NCBI RefSeq assembly: GCF_000422985.1
Contig: NZ_AUHC01000005.1
Location: 62,001-126,000, forward strand
Length of the DNA stretch: 64,000 bases
Origin: Erythrobacter cryptus DSM 12079
Lineage (GTDB): Bacteria > Pseudomonadota > Alphaproteobacteria > Sphingomonadales > Sphingomonadaceae
Reading direction: 5' to 3'
The notes beneath the pieces are model-generated. The model saw only the letters and a list, made by a program, of their open reading frames with translations, ran no database searches and had not been told where the DNA came from. A program made the translations under genes and the position numbers. Positions 17,415-26,073 of the stretch are shown piece after piece. The first letter of the stretch is position 1. The number at the start of each line of letters is the position of its first letter.

Positions 17415-18584
17415 ATGGAGATGGGGTCGGCGGGCAGCTTGCGCACCCGGGCGGGGCCGATGCCCGCCCGAGGGGTGGGAGAGCAAGCGCCCGCGCTGCG
17501 CCTGCTTGCCCCTGATGCGCTGGCAGAACCTTGCTTCATTGCCCAGTGGGAGCGCCTTGCCGCGCGCGCGGCCGAGCCCAATCCCTTCTTCGAGCCGTGG
17601 TTCCTGCTGCCCGCGCTCAGCCAATGGGGCGCAGACGAAGGGGTGCGCGTCAAGGCCTGGTGTCACCAGGGCCGGCTTGCCGGCCTCATCCCGATCATCC
17701 GGCGCGCGCGCTACTACAACTATCCCGTGCCCCATGCTGCCACCTGGCTCCATGCCAATGCCTTTTGCGGGGTGCCCTTGGTGGCTCGAGGGTGCGAGGA
17801 AGAATTCTGGCGCGCGCTGCTGGCCCATTTCGACCGCTTGCCGCGCCGCGCCTTGTTCCTCCACCTGCCGCTGCTTGCCGCCGAAGGCCCCGTCAATGCC
17901 GCGCTCGAGCGGGTGCTGGCGGCAAGCGGACGGCCCCATTCGACCGTTGCCACGCAAAGCCGCGCCCTGCTTGAGGGCCCCGCCAACGCCGCGGCCTATC
18001 TCCAAGCGGCGATGAGCGCCAAGAAGCGCAAGGAGCTGCGCCGCCAGCACACCCGGCTCGCCGAACAGGGCGCGCTCACATTCGAGCGGATCGAGGGGGA
18101 CGAAGGGCTCGATCGCTGGATCGCCGAGTTCCTGGCGCTCGAGGCCGCCGGGTGGAAGGGTGCGGCCGGATCGGCGCTCGCCCAGTCGCGCGAGACCCGC
18201 ACGCTCTTTGCCGAGGCGCTCGCCGGGGCAGCGGCGGCGGGCCGGCTCGAGCGAATGGCGCTGCGGCTCGATGGCCGCGCGATCGCCATGCTGGTCAACT
18301 TCCTCACCCCGCCCGGGGCCTACAGCTTCAAGACCGCCTATGACGAGACCTTTGCCCGCTTCTCGCCGGGCATGTTGCTGCAGCTTGAAAACCTCGCGCT
18401 GATCGAGCGGCCCGGCATTGCCTGGGCCGATAGCTGCGCAGCCGAGGGGCACCCCATGATCGAACGCCTGTGGCGCGCGCGGCGACACATGGTGAGCCGC
18501 AACATCGCCATCGGCGGGGCCGCAAGGCGCGCCTGCTTTCGCCTGCTGACGGCCTATGAAACCCGCCCGAGGAGGACGCAATGA
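17415..18584 (+). CDS. BioF2/FemAB-like GNAT acetyltransferase
   Basis: About 389 residues from ATG 17415; GTG 17406 is an alternative start. Shows the Acetyltransf_6 (CelD/BcsL, FemAB-like) pattern: NPFFEPWFLLPAL near residue 55, SAKKRKELRRQHTRLAEQG near residues 197-215, GWKGAAGSALAQS, then YSFKTAYDETFARFSPGMLLQLEN, which forms the acyl-CoA-side fold. Such proteins move acyl or aminoacyl groups in envelope and polysaccharide pathways; the acceptor here is unknown. Coupled to the next gene by ATGA, so it probably works with the JmjC/cupin-like protein. Confidence 0.82.
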   Translation: MEMGSAGSLRTRAGPMPARGVGEQAPALRLLAPDALAEPCFIAQWERLAARAAEPNPFFEPWFLLPALSQWGADEGVRVKAWCHQGRLAGLIPIIRRARYYNYPVPHAATWLHANAFCGVPLVARGCEEEFWRALLAHFDRLPRRALFLHLPLLAAEGPVNAALERVLAASGRPHSTVATQSRALLEGPANAAAYLQAAMSAKKRKELRRQHTRLAEQGALTFERIEGDEGLDRWIAEFLALEAAGWKGAAGSALAQSRETRTLFAEALAGAAAAGRLERMALRLDGRAIAMLVNFLTPPGAYSFKTAYDETFARFSPGMLLQLENLALIERPGIAWADSCAAEGHPMIERLWRARRHMVSRNIAIGGAARRACFRLLTAYETRPRRTQ

Positions 18585-19459
18585 ACGCCCCTGCCCGCTT
18601 TCCCGAACTTGAAATCCGCCCGGTGTTCGATGCCGCCGCACGCGCGCGCTTTGCCGCGCATTATCCGGAAGCGCCGCATATCCTCCAGCACAGCCTCACC
18701 AGCCATCCGCTGCTCGAGATCGAGGCGCTCGCCGCCCTGGCCGAGCAATTGCCGCTGGCGAGCGTCGAATATAACCGCGGCGACCTGCCGATCGGAGTTA
18801 CGGGCAAGCCCGGCGCCAACGGGCTTTCGATCGCCGAGACCATCCGCCGGGTGGAGGAGGCCGAAAGCTGGGCGGTGCTCAAGAACATCGAGCAGGTGGG
18901 CGCCTATCGCGAACTGCTGATGGGCCTGCTCGAGGAGATCCGCCCCGAGATCGAGGCAGCCACGGGGCGGATGCTGACTCCGCAGGGCTTCATCTTCGTC
19001 TCCAGCCCGAGGGCGGTGACGCCCTATCACTTCGATCCGGAGCACAACATCCTGCTCCAGATCCGCGGGCACAAGGTGATGACCCAATTTCCCGCCGGCG
19101 ACACCCGCTTCGTGCCCGACGAGGCGCACGAGACCTATCACGCGGGCGGCCCGCGCGAGCTGGCATGGGATGATGCCTTCCTGCCCCATGGGAGGCGCTT
19201 TGCGCTCTCGCCCGGCGAGGCCCTGTTCGTGCCGGTGATGGCGCCGCATTTCGTCGAGAACGGGCCGGCCTCCTCGGTCTCGCTCTCGATCACCTGGCGC
19301 AGCGAATGGAGCTACCGCGAAAGCGATGCGCGCATCTTCAACGCCCTGCTGCGCGAACGCGGGTTTTCCCCCAAGGCGCCGGGCCGCTGGCCGCAGCAGA
19401 ACTATTTCAAGGCCTATGCCTTCCGGGCGCTGCGCCGCCTCGGGTTGACGGGAGCGTAA
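18581..19459 (+). CDS. Cupin-like / JmjC-type putative Fe(II) oxygenase
   Basis: A 292-residue protein of the cupin_8/JmjC-like group. The iron ligands are visible: H-x-D in PYHFDPEHN near residues 149-157, and the distal His in PVMAPHFVENG near 223. HNILLQIRGHKVMTQFPAGD supplies the usual Lys for 2-oxoglutarate. The N-terminal half (LEIEALAALAEQLP, YNRGDLPIG) is typical of the bacterial subgroup. Hydroxylation of a protein or small molecule is likely. Translationally coupled to the acetyltransferase upstream, a pairing that suggests a joint substrate (inference). Confidence 0.82.
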   Translation: MNAPARFPELEIRPVFDAAARARFAAHYPEAPHILQHSLTSHPLLEIEALAALAEQLPLASVEYNRGDLPIGVTGKPGANGLSIAETIRRVEEAESWAVLKNIEQVGAYRELLMGLLEEIRPEIEAATGRMLTPQGFIFVSSPRAVTPYHFDPEHNILLQIRGHKVMTQFPAGDTRFVPDEAHETYHAGGPRELAWDDAFLPHGRRFALSPGEALFVPVMAPHFVENGPASSVSLSITWRSEWSYRESDARIFNALLRERGFSPKAPGRWPQQNYFKAYAFRALRRLGLTGA

Positions 19460-19481
19460 GGCGCGCGCATGGCGCAGCGCC

Positions 19482-20423
19482 ATGAGTGACTGCCTGAAGC
19501 CCGAAACGCCCGAAACGCCCGAAAGCCTGCTCGCCGACCTTATCCGCCTGCTCACGGTCGAGAAGCGCGCCGCCGATGTCTATGCCGGCCCGCCGCAGCT
19601 CGGCGGGGTCGGGCGGGTGTTCGGCGGCCAGGTGCTTGCCCAGGCCCTCCAGGCCGCGCAAGCCACGGTTGCCGATGGCAAGAAGGCCCATTCGCTCCAC
19701 GCCTATTTCCTGCGCGGCGGGCGCGAGGGGACGCCGATCGAATACCGCATCGAACGCGATTTCGACGGGCGCAGCTTTGCCAACCGCCGGGTGGTGGCCG
19801 CGCAGGAGAACGAGGAAGGGATCGCGGTGCCGATCCTCAACCTCACCGCCAGCTTCCAGCAACCCGAAGTCGGGCTGGAACATTGCGACGCGGCCATGCC
19901 CGATGTGCCCGGCCCGGATGCCTTGCGCCCCGACATGGAGCAGCGCCGTGAACTCGCCGAGAAATGGGCGGATCGCATCAGCGAGCCCCAGCGCGCGATG
20001 ATGCTGCGCCCGCGCCCGATCGAGATGCGCACCTGCGATGCCCTGCACTGGATGAGCCGCGCGCCGCGCCCGCCCTATGCCCACACCTGGTTCCGGGTGA
20101 TCGCCCCGATCACCGGCGCGGCCGACACGCCCGAACTCCATCGCGCAATCATCACCTACGCCAGCGATTATACCCTGCTCGGCACCAGCGCCCTTCCCCA
20201 TGGCCTCTCGTGGATGCGCGGCGAGCTGGTCGGCGCCAGCCTCGATCACGCGATCTGGTTCCACCGCGAGGCGCGGGCCGACGAATGGCTGCTTTATGCC
20301 ACCGATTCGCCCTGGTCGGGCGGCGGGCGCGGGTTCAACCGCGGGCGCATCTTCAACCAGGCGGGCGAGCTCATCGCCAGCGTGGCGCAGGAAGGGATGA
20401 TGCGCCGGCGCGCGCCGCGCTAG
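19482..20423 (+). CDS. tesB: Acyl-CoA thioesterase II (TesB type)
   Basis: A 313-residue double hot-dog thioesterase that hydrolyses acyl-CoA. The first hot dog carries GRVFGGQVLAQALQAA and HSLHAYFLRGG. The second carries ITYASDYTLLGTSALPHG (catalytic Asp), SLDHAIWFHR, WLLYATDSPWSGGGRGFNRGRI given here in two parts (WLLYATDSP; GGRGFNRGRIF), and the catalytic Gln in SVAQEGMMR. All parts of the Asp-Thr-Gln set appear kept. Length matches family members (about 285-315). It ends convergently with the stress-protein gene 38 bp away. Confidence 0.94.
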   Translation: MSDCLKPETPETPESLLADLIRLLTVEKRAADVYAGPPQLGGVGRVFGGQVLAQALQAAQATVADGKKAHSLHAYFLRGGREGTPIEYRIERDFDGRSFANRRVVAAQENEEGIAVPILNLTASFQQPEVGLEHCDAAMPDVPGPDALRPDMEQRRELAEKWADRISEPQRAMMLRPRPIEMRTCDALHWMSRAPRPPYAHTWFRVIAPITGAADTPELHRAIITYASDYTLLGTSALPHGLSWMRGELVGASLDHAIWFHREARADEWLLYATDSPWSGGGRGFNRGRIFNQAGELIASVAQEGMMRRRAPR

Positions 20424-20461
20424 GGCATGGGCAAGGATTTGGGGGCGCCCTGCCCAGCGCC

Positions 20462-21274
20462 CTAATGCGCCAGCAGGATCGGCAGCTGCGGCTCGCTCAG
20501 CATCCGCCGCGTCACCCCGCCGAGCAGCATCTCGGTAAACCGCGCGTGGCCATAGGCCCCCATCACCATCAGCGCTGCCTCGCGCAGCTGCGCGGCGGAA
20601 AATAGGGTGTCGGCGATCGATGCCTCGCCCCGCGGGATCTCCACCAGCTCGCAGGCGATCCCGTGGCGCGCCAGATATTGCGCGCCCTCGGTCGAAGGCA
20701 GGTCAAAGCGCGCCCGCTCGCCCTCATCGGTGATGCTGACCAGCGTCACCTTGCACGAGCAGGCGAGCAGCGGCACCGCCCCGCGCAGCGCATGGGCCGC
20801 TTCAGCCGAGCCGTTCCAAGCGATCACCATCGGCCCGCTGACATCGAGGCCCTTCGTTCCTTCGGGCACCACCAGCACCGGCGTGCGGGCCTTGATCGCC
20901 ACCTCGCCCACCAGCGCCGAAGGCCCGCCCGCCGCGCCGACCTCGGCCGGGCCGAGGATGATCACATCGGCCAGCGGCGAGGCCTCGAGCAGGCGATGCG
21001 CCGCGGTGCCATAGACAAAGCGCCAGTCCCAACTCACGCCCTCGTTCTCGAGGTCGGCCTCGATCTGGCTGCGCAGCTTTTCGGCATTCTCCTTGATCAC
21101 CGGCATCGCCGCGGCGATCGCCGAGCCGTAGATGTCGCCCGGAGCAAAGACCTCGTAGCTGACCGCCTGAAGGCAGGTGATATGCCCATTGCTCGCCCGG
21201 GCAATATCGAGCGCGACCTGAAGCCGCGCTTCCATCGCCTTGTCATGATCGATGTGCAGCAGAATCGATTTCAT
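20462..21274 (-). CDS. Universal stress protein with two Usp domains
   Basis: A 270-residue tandem UspA-like protein. Domain 1 spans about residues 1-140 (MKSILLHIDHDKAMEARL; VIILGPAEVG). Domain 2 spans about 150-270 and ends with MGAYGHARFTEMLLGGVTR, the ATP-binding G-x2-G-x9-G pattern. ATG 21274 is preferred over the adjoining GTG because GGGAG lies 7 bp before it. A perfect FNR/FixK-type box is centred about 60 bp upstream, which suggests induction when oxygen is low; such control is known for usp genes in several Proteobacteria. Confidence 0.92.
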   Translation of the reverse strand: MKSILLHIDHDKAMEARLQVALDIARASNGHITCLQAVSYEVFAPGDIYGSAIAAAMPVIKENAEKLRSQIEADLENEGVSWDWRFVYGTAAHRLLEASPLADVIILGPAEVGAAGGPSALVGEVAIKARTPVLVVPEGTKGLDVSGPMVIAWNGSAEAAHALRGAVPLLACSCKVTLVSITDEGERARFDLPSTEGAQYLARHGIACELVEIPRGEASIADTLFSAAQLREAALMVMGAYGHARFTEMLLGGVTRRMLSEPQLPILLAH

Positions 21275-21327
21275 CACCTGTCTCCCAAGAACGTGCCCCG
21301 CTATCGCCGAGCCAGCCGGGGGCTGCC

Positions 21328-21341
21328 TTGATCGGGATCAA
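21328..21341. promoter_or_regulatory. FNR/FixK-type binding site
   Basis: Perfect palindrome TTGATCGGGATCAA, matching the TTGAT-N4-ATCAA consensus of Crp/Fnr regulators. It lies between the divergent stress-protein gene (start 21274) and the carotenoid oxygenase gene (start 21427). The centre is about 60 bp from the usp start and about 92 bp from the oxygenase start. Placed at -41.5 it would give a usp transcript starting near 21293. It most likely drives usp; an effect on the oxygenase is possible. Confidence 0.75.
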
Positions 21342-21426
21342 ATTTCGCTGGCACCGCGCCGCTCAGCGATCATAGCTGCTTGCCAGCGCCGCGCCCATCG
21401 CGCAATTTGCGCTGCGGGAGAGAGCC

Positions 21427-22926
21427 ATGCAGATCACGCGCCATCCGCCGGTCAGGACCACGCTTGAGCCGTCCAATCACCCCTATCTCACCGGGCCGTG
21501 GACGCCCTGCCACGAAGAGGTCGACGTCGATGAGCTGCCGGTGATCGAAGGGGCGATCCCGCCCGATATCGACGGCATCTATTTGCGCAACACCGAAAAT
21601 CCGGTGCACCAGCCGCTTGGCCGCCACCACCCCTTCGATGGCGACGGGATGATCCACCAGGTCAATATCTCGGGCGGCAAGGCGAGCTATCGCAACCGCT
21701 TCGTGCGCAGCCATTGCTTTGTTGCCGAACAGCTTGCCGGGCGGGCGCTGTGGGGCGGGCTGATGGATCCCTGGGGCACCTCCCTGCGGCCCGGCTTTGG
21801 CGCCCATGGCGGCCTCAAGGACACCGGATCGACCGACATCATCGTTCATGCCGGCATAGCCTATGCCACCTTTTACCAATGCGGCGAGGCGTGGATGCTC
21901 GATCCGGCCACGCTCGCCAATCTCGGCAAGGCCCCGTGGGTTCCGCTCGACGGCATCTCCGCCCACCCCAAGGTGGACGAGGAAACCGGCGAGTTGATGT
22001 TCTTCAACTATTCCAAGCACCCGCCCTACATGCATTACGGCGTGGTCGATCGCAGCGGCGCGCTGGTGCACTATGTCCCCATTCCCCTGCCGGGCCCGCG
22101 CCTGCCGCATGACATGGCGATCACAAGGAACTGGTCGATCCTCAACGACATGCCGCTGTTCTGGGACAGCGAATTGCTGGCGCGCAACATCCATGCCGCG
22201 CGCCTGCACGAGGGAGTGCCCACGCGCTTTGCCCTGATCCCGCGCCATGGCTCTGTGCAGGATATCCGCTGGTTCGAGGCCTCGCCCACCTATGTGCTGC
22301 ACTGGACCAATGCCTGGGAGGAGGGCGACGAGGTGGTGCTCGAAGGCTATCATCAGGCACGGCCCATGCCCGAGCCGCTCCACGAAATGGGCCGCTACAG
22401 CCACATGATGGCCTATGTCGATGAACATTCCTTCCAGTCGCGGCTCCACCGCTGGCGCTTCAACCTTGCCACCGGCGAGACCCGCGAGGAGCGCCTGTCC
22501 GAGCGCATCGTCGAGTTCGGGATGATCAACCCGGCCTTTGCGATGAAGAAGAGCCGCTATGTCTGGTCCACCACCACCCGGCCCGGCTGGTTCCTGTTCA
22601 ACGGCTATGTCCGCCACGATACCGAGACGGGCGCCGAGCAGATTTTTGAACTTCCCCAAGGGGTTTATGCCAGCGAAAGCCCGATGATCCCGCGCAAGGG
22701 AGGGCAAGCGGAGGATGATGGCTATCTCATCACCTTCCTGATCGACGAGAACGCCGGCACCTCCGAATGCGCGATCCTCGATGCGACCGACATCGCCAGG
22801 GGGCCGATCTGCCGCCTTGCCCTGCCGCACAAGATTTCCTCGGGCACCCATTCGGTGTGGGTCGAACACGCGCAGCTGAAGCGCGACCGCGCCTTCCACG
22901 CCGCCCGGCTGGCGCGCGCTGCTTGA
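21427..22926 (+). CDS. Carotenoid oxygenase (RPE65 / lignostilbene dioxygenase family)
   Basis: A 499-residue seven-bladed propeller non-heme iron dioxygenase that cleaves carbon-carbon double bonds of carotenoids or stilbenoids. The four iron His are recognisable: SAHPK near residue 179, LPHDMA near 228, LHWTN near 291 and GTHSVW near 474. GIYLRNTENP, FDGDGMIHQV and SESPMIPR are further family blocks. No signal peptide, so probably cytosolic. Substrate is open: sphingomonads have both apocarotenoid and lignostilbene cleaving members. Divergent from the stress-protein gene with the FNR-type box between them. Confidence 0.93.
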   Translation: MQITRHPPVRTTLEPSNHPYLTGPWTPCHEEVDVDELPVIEGAIPPDIDGIYLRNTENPVHQPLGRHHPFDGDGMIHQVNISGGKASYRNRFVRSHCFVAEQLAGRALWGGLMDPWGTSLRPGFGAHGGLKDTGSTDIIVHAGIAYATFYQCGEAWMLDPATLANLGKAPWVPLDGISAHPKVDEETGELMFFNYSKHPPYMHYGVVDRSGALVHYVPIPLPGPRLPHDMAITRNWSILNDMPLFWDSELLARNIHAARLHEGVPTRFALIPRHGSVQDIRWFEASPTYVLHWTNAWEEGDEVVLEGYHQARPMPEPLHEMGRYSHMMAYVDEHSFQSRLHRWRFNLATGETREERLSERIVEFGMINPAFAMKKSRYVWSTTTRPGWFLFNGYVRHDTETGAEQIFELPQGVYASESPMIPRKGGQAEDDGYLITFLIDENAGTSECAILDATDIARGPICRLALPHKISSGTHSVWVEHAQLKRDRAFHAARLARAA

Positions 22927-23029
22927 CCCCGGTCGATGCGGCTCGCCCGCTCATCGGGAGGGCGATTGCCGCATCCGATCGCCGCGCCTAGGGCCGCGCA
23001 TCTTTCTTGCGCAACAAGGGGCAATCAGC

Positions 23030-24880
23030 ATGAAATTCCGCCTGGCTCTGGCCATCTCCTGCGCTTCGGTGCTCAGCGCGCCGCCGCTGCACGCCGAACC
23101 GGCAGCCCCGGCGAGCATCGCCTCAGGCGCCGCCACCAGCGCCGCGCCGCAGGACGAAGCGCGCAAGGCCGAGCATGACAAGCTCTTTGCCCTGTTTGCC
23201 GATGCCGATGCGCGCGAGCTTGCGCTCAGCCCCTTGAGCCGGCTGTTCCGCGGCGAGGACGAGAACGCCGACCGGCTTGGCGATTTCCTCACCGATTCGC
23301 AGTTCCTGGCAAGCCGAACCGACACGCGGCTCAACCTCGCCCTGCTGGCCGCGATCGACCGAGCCAAGCTCGACGAGACCGACAGCCTCGCCTACGACGT
23401 GTTCAAATACACGCAAGAGCGCGCGCTTGCCGGAGCCAGCGACGAAATCCGCGCGCTCACCGAGGTACGCCCCCTCAATCACTTCTTCGGCCTGCACACC
23501 TTCTACCCCCAGTTCGCCAGCGGCACCGGGGTGGCCCCGTTCAAGACGCTTGCCCACTACGAGGACAACCTCAAGCGCCACGATGACTATATCGCGATCA
23601 TCGACCGTGCGATCGGCAAGTTCCGCCAGGGGCTGAAAACCGGGGTGCTCGAAACTTCGCTCACCGTGGGCATCATGGTGAGCCAGCTCGACACCCAGCT
23701 TGAGACCCCACTTGACCAGTCGCAGTTCATGGGGCCGGTGCGCAACTTTCCGGCGGATTTCTCCGATGCGGCCAAGGCGCGCCTTACCGCGGCCTACGAG
23801 GCCAAGACCCGCGAAGTTTATGCCGCCAATGCGCGGCTCAGGGATTTCCTGCGCGACGAATATCTGCCACAGGCGCGCACGAGCATCGGCCTTTCGCAGA
23901 TGAAGGGCGGCGCCGCGCTCTATGCCCAGCTGGTCGAGGACACCACCACCCTGCCGCTCGATCCCGAGACCATCCACCAGCTCGGCCTTGCCGAAGTGGC
24001 GCGGATCAAGGGCGAGCTCGAAAAGCTCAAGGCCGAAGTCAAGTTCAAGGGCACACTCAATGAGTTCTTCGACTATGTCCGCACCGATCCCAGGTTCCAG
24101 CCCAAGAGCCGGGCGGCGCTGACTGAGGACTATTACCGTATCGGGCGCGAGGTCGATGCGCGCATCGGTGCCTATTTTGCGCGGCTGCCCAAGTCGAAGC
24201 TCGAAATCCGCCCTTATGACCCTTCGACCGAGAAGTTCGAGGCAGGCGGCTCCTACCAGGCCGGTTCGCCCGACGGCGCGCGTCCAGGGGTGTTCTATTT
24301 CAACGCCTATGATCTGCCGAGCCGCCTCACCCCGGGCAATGTCACGCTCTACCTGCACGAAGGCGCGCCGGGGCACCATTTCCAGATCAGCCTTGCGCAG
24401 GAGAACGAGGCGCTGCCGGCCTTCATGCGCTTTGGTGGCGCCACCGCCTATGTCGAGGGCTGGGCGCTTTATGCCGAGACGCTCGGCTATGAGATGGGCT
24501 TCTACAAGAACCCCTGGAACCGCTATGGCACGCTGCAGGACGAACAATTGCGCGCCATGCGGCTGGTGGTCGATACCGGCATCCATGCCAAGGGCTGGAG
24601 CCGTGACCAGGCGATTGAATACATGCTGGAAAATTCGGGCATGACCCGCACCGAAGTGGTGGCCGAGGTGGATCGCTACATCGCCATTCCCGCCCAGGCG
24701 CTGGCCTACAAGATCGGGGCGCTCAAGATCCAGGAGCTGCGCAAGCGCGCCGAGACGCAGCTGGGCAAGCGCTTCGACATCAAGGCCTTCCACGAACAGG
24801 TGCTGGGCACCGGCGCGCTGCCGCTGAGCGTGCTCGAGGCCAAGATCGATCGCTGGATCGCGCGCGAAGCGGCACGATAG
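23030..24880 (+). CDS. DUF885 family secreted metallopeptidase-like protein
   Basis: A 616-residue periplasmic protein with a Sec signal peptide (MKFRLALAISCASVLSAPPLHA). The body is the alpha-helical DUF885 domain. The metal-site-like motif LYLHEGAPGHHFQ lies near residues 440-452 and is followed by AYVEGWALYAETLG, whose Glu is the likely third ligand as in thermolysin/M3-like folds. C-terminal: GWSRDQAIEYMLENSGM, and IPAQALAYKIGALKI. DUF885 proteins are widespread in sphingomonads, usually annotated only by domain; peptidase activity is inferred from the motif. Confidence 0.88.
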   Translation: MKFRLALAISCASVLSAPPLHAEPAAPASIASGAATSAAPQDEARKAEHDKLFALFADADARELALSPLSRLFRGEDENADRLGDFLTDSQFLASRTDTRLNLALLAAIDRAKLDETDSLAYDVFKYTQERALAGASDEIRALTEVRPLNHFFGLHTFYPQFASGTGVAPFKTLAHYEDNLKRHDDYIAIIDRAIGKFRQGLKTGVLETSLTVGIMVSQLDTQLETPLDQSQFMGPVRNFPADFSDAAKARLTAAYEAKTREVYAANARLRDFLRDEYLPQARTSIGLSQMKGGAALYAQLVEDTTTLPLDPETIHQLGLAEVARIKGELEKLKAEVKFKGTLNEFFDYVRTDPRFQPKSRAALTEDYYRIGREVDARIGAYFARLPKSKLEIRPYDPSTEKFEAGGSYQAGSPDGARPGVFYFNAYDLPSRLTPGNVTLYLHEGAPGHHFQISLAQENEALPAFMRFGGATAYVEGWALYAETLGYEMGFYKNPWNRYGTLQDEQLRAMRLVVDTGIHAKGWSRDQAIEYMLENSGMTRTEVVAEVDRYIAIPAQALAYKIGALKIQELRKRAETQLGKRFDIKAFHEQVLGTGALPLSVLEAKIDRWIAREAAR

Positions 24881-25062
24881 GCTCTGCCGCTTTTCGGCTC
24901 GGCTCACCGCAGCCTCGCCCCCGGTGGCCCCTCGCGGCGCCCCCGGGGGCGCTGGCGTTCATCTGCGGGCAAGGTTTTGCCCGGCAGCGGGCTTGCGCGC
25001 ACAGAGCCAAGAAAGGGCCGCCCCAGTTGGATCGCCGGCCCGCCAGCAAGGAGCACTTTGCC

Positions 25063-25992
25063 GTGACCGCCCCGATTTTCTTCTCCCGTCCCGCCCCCAA
25101 GCCCGGCGCGCGCCGCTTCATGGCCGCCGCGCTGCTCGGCGCCATTATGGCCCCCGCGCCGCTTGGCGCTCAGGCGCTGCCGGTTGAAGACCGCGGCGAG
25201 GTGCTCGCGATCGTCGAGGGCGCGCTGCCACCGCTCGTCGACCTTGCTGCAGGCCCGCGGGTGAGCGGGATCATTTCCGCCCGGCAGGGCCAGCGGATGC
25301 AGATCGTGGCCGATGACGGGCAGGTGATCGCCATCACCCTCCACCCCGAAACCGAGATCCGCACCCGCGGGGGCTTTCTCGGCATCGGCAACAAGACCTT
25401 CGATCACACCGCGCTCATCACCGGCCTGCCGGTGATGGTGAAGACCGCGCAGTTCGGCGAAGGGTTGGTTGCCAGCGAAGTGCGTTTCCGCAGCGATGAT
25501 CGCCAGATCGCTGCGATGATCAGCGCCGGCACCGCGCAGAAGTTCAGCGAGCAGGGCGCCGCGATCGCCGAGAACGCGGCCGCGACCGAAGCGCTGCGCG
25601 GGCGCTTTGGCGATATCGATCAATATAATGTCAAGAGCACCACCAACGTCTATTTCGACAGCGGCAAGGCGGTGCTGAGCCCGGGTGCGCGGGTCGAGCT
25701 GTGCAACGCGGCGCGCGCTGCCGAGGCCAATCCCAATGCCCTGCTGCTGGTGCTGGGCTACACCGATGCCACCGGCTCGCCCGAGGTCAACCAGGCGCTT
25801 TCGGAAAAGCGGGCCGCGGCCGTGGTCAACCACCTCCAGCAGGTATGCCGCTGGAAGCCTTACCGGATGCTGACCCCAACCGGCATGGCCAGTTCCGATC
25901 CGGCGGCCGACAATTCCACTCCCGCGGGCCGGGCGCAGAACCGGCGGGTCTCGGTCAACGTGCTCGTCAGCAAGGCGCTCGACCAGCGCTGA
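25063..25992 (+). CDS. OmpA-domain outer-membrane protein
   Basis: About 309 residues. GTG 25063 is chosen because AAGGAG (25048-25053) lies 9 bp upstream. A basic N-terminus and hydrophobic stretch (FMAAALLGAIMAPAPLGAQA) form a signal peptide. The middle section (about residues 65-160) is of unknown fold (IVADDGQVIAITL; FLGIGNKTFDHTALI). The C-terminal OmpA domain starts with NVYFDSGKAVLSPGARVEL near residue 193 and contains LGYTDATGSPEVNQALSEKRA and GRAQNRRVSV, the peptidoglycan-binding Asp and Arg region. Probably anchors the outer membrane to the wall. Confidence 0.9.
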   Translation: MTAPIFFSRPAPKPGARRFMAAALLGAIMAPAPLGAQALPVEDRGEVLAIVEGALPPLVDLAAGPRVSGIISARQGQRMQIVADDGQVIAITLHPETEIRTRGGFLGIGNKTFDHTALITGLPVMVKTAQFGEGLVASEVRFRSDDRQIAAMISAGTAQKFSEQGAAIAENAAATEALRGRFGDIDQYNVKSTTNVYFDSGKAVLSPGARVELCNAARAAEANPNALLLVLGYTDATGSPEVNQALSEKRAAAVVNHLQQVCRWKPYRMLTPTGMASSDPAADNSTPAGRAQNRRVSVNVLVSKALDQR

Positions 25993-26008
25993 GGACAAGC
26001 GTGACCGC

Positions 26009-26040
26009 GCGCAGCGGGGCAAGCGCAGCCCCCGCTGCGC
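26009..26040. terminator. Hairpin between convergent genes
   Basis: Perfect 11-bp inverted repeat (GCGCAGCGGGG at 26009-26019 with CCCCGCTGCGC at 26030-26040), loop of 10 nt. It sits between the OmpA-domain gene (ends 25992) and the convergent crystallin-like gene (ends 26074). No T-tract on either side, so it is either a Rho-assisted bidirectional terminator or a 3'-end stabiliser. Confidence 0.6.
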
Positions 26041-26073
26041 CAGCCCCCCGCGCCAACCCCTGGCCTGACGCTT

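Noticed and set aside
20443..20462. 6-bp hairpin between the thioesterase and stress-protein genes as terminator
   Set aside because: Short stem overlapping a stop codon and no T-tract; too weak to claim.
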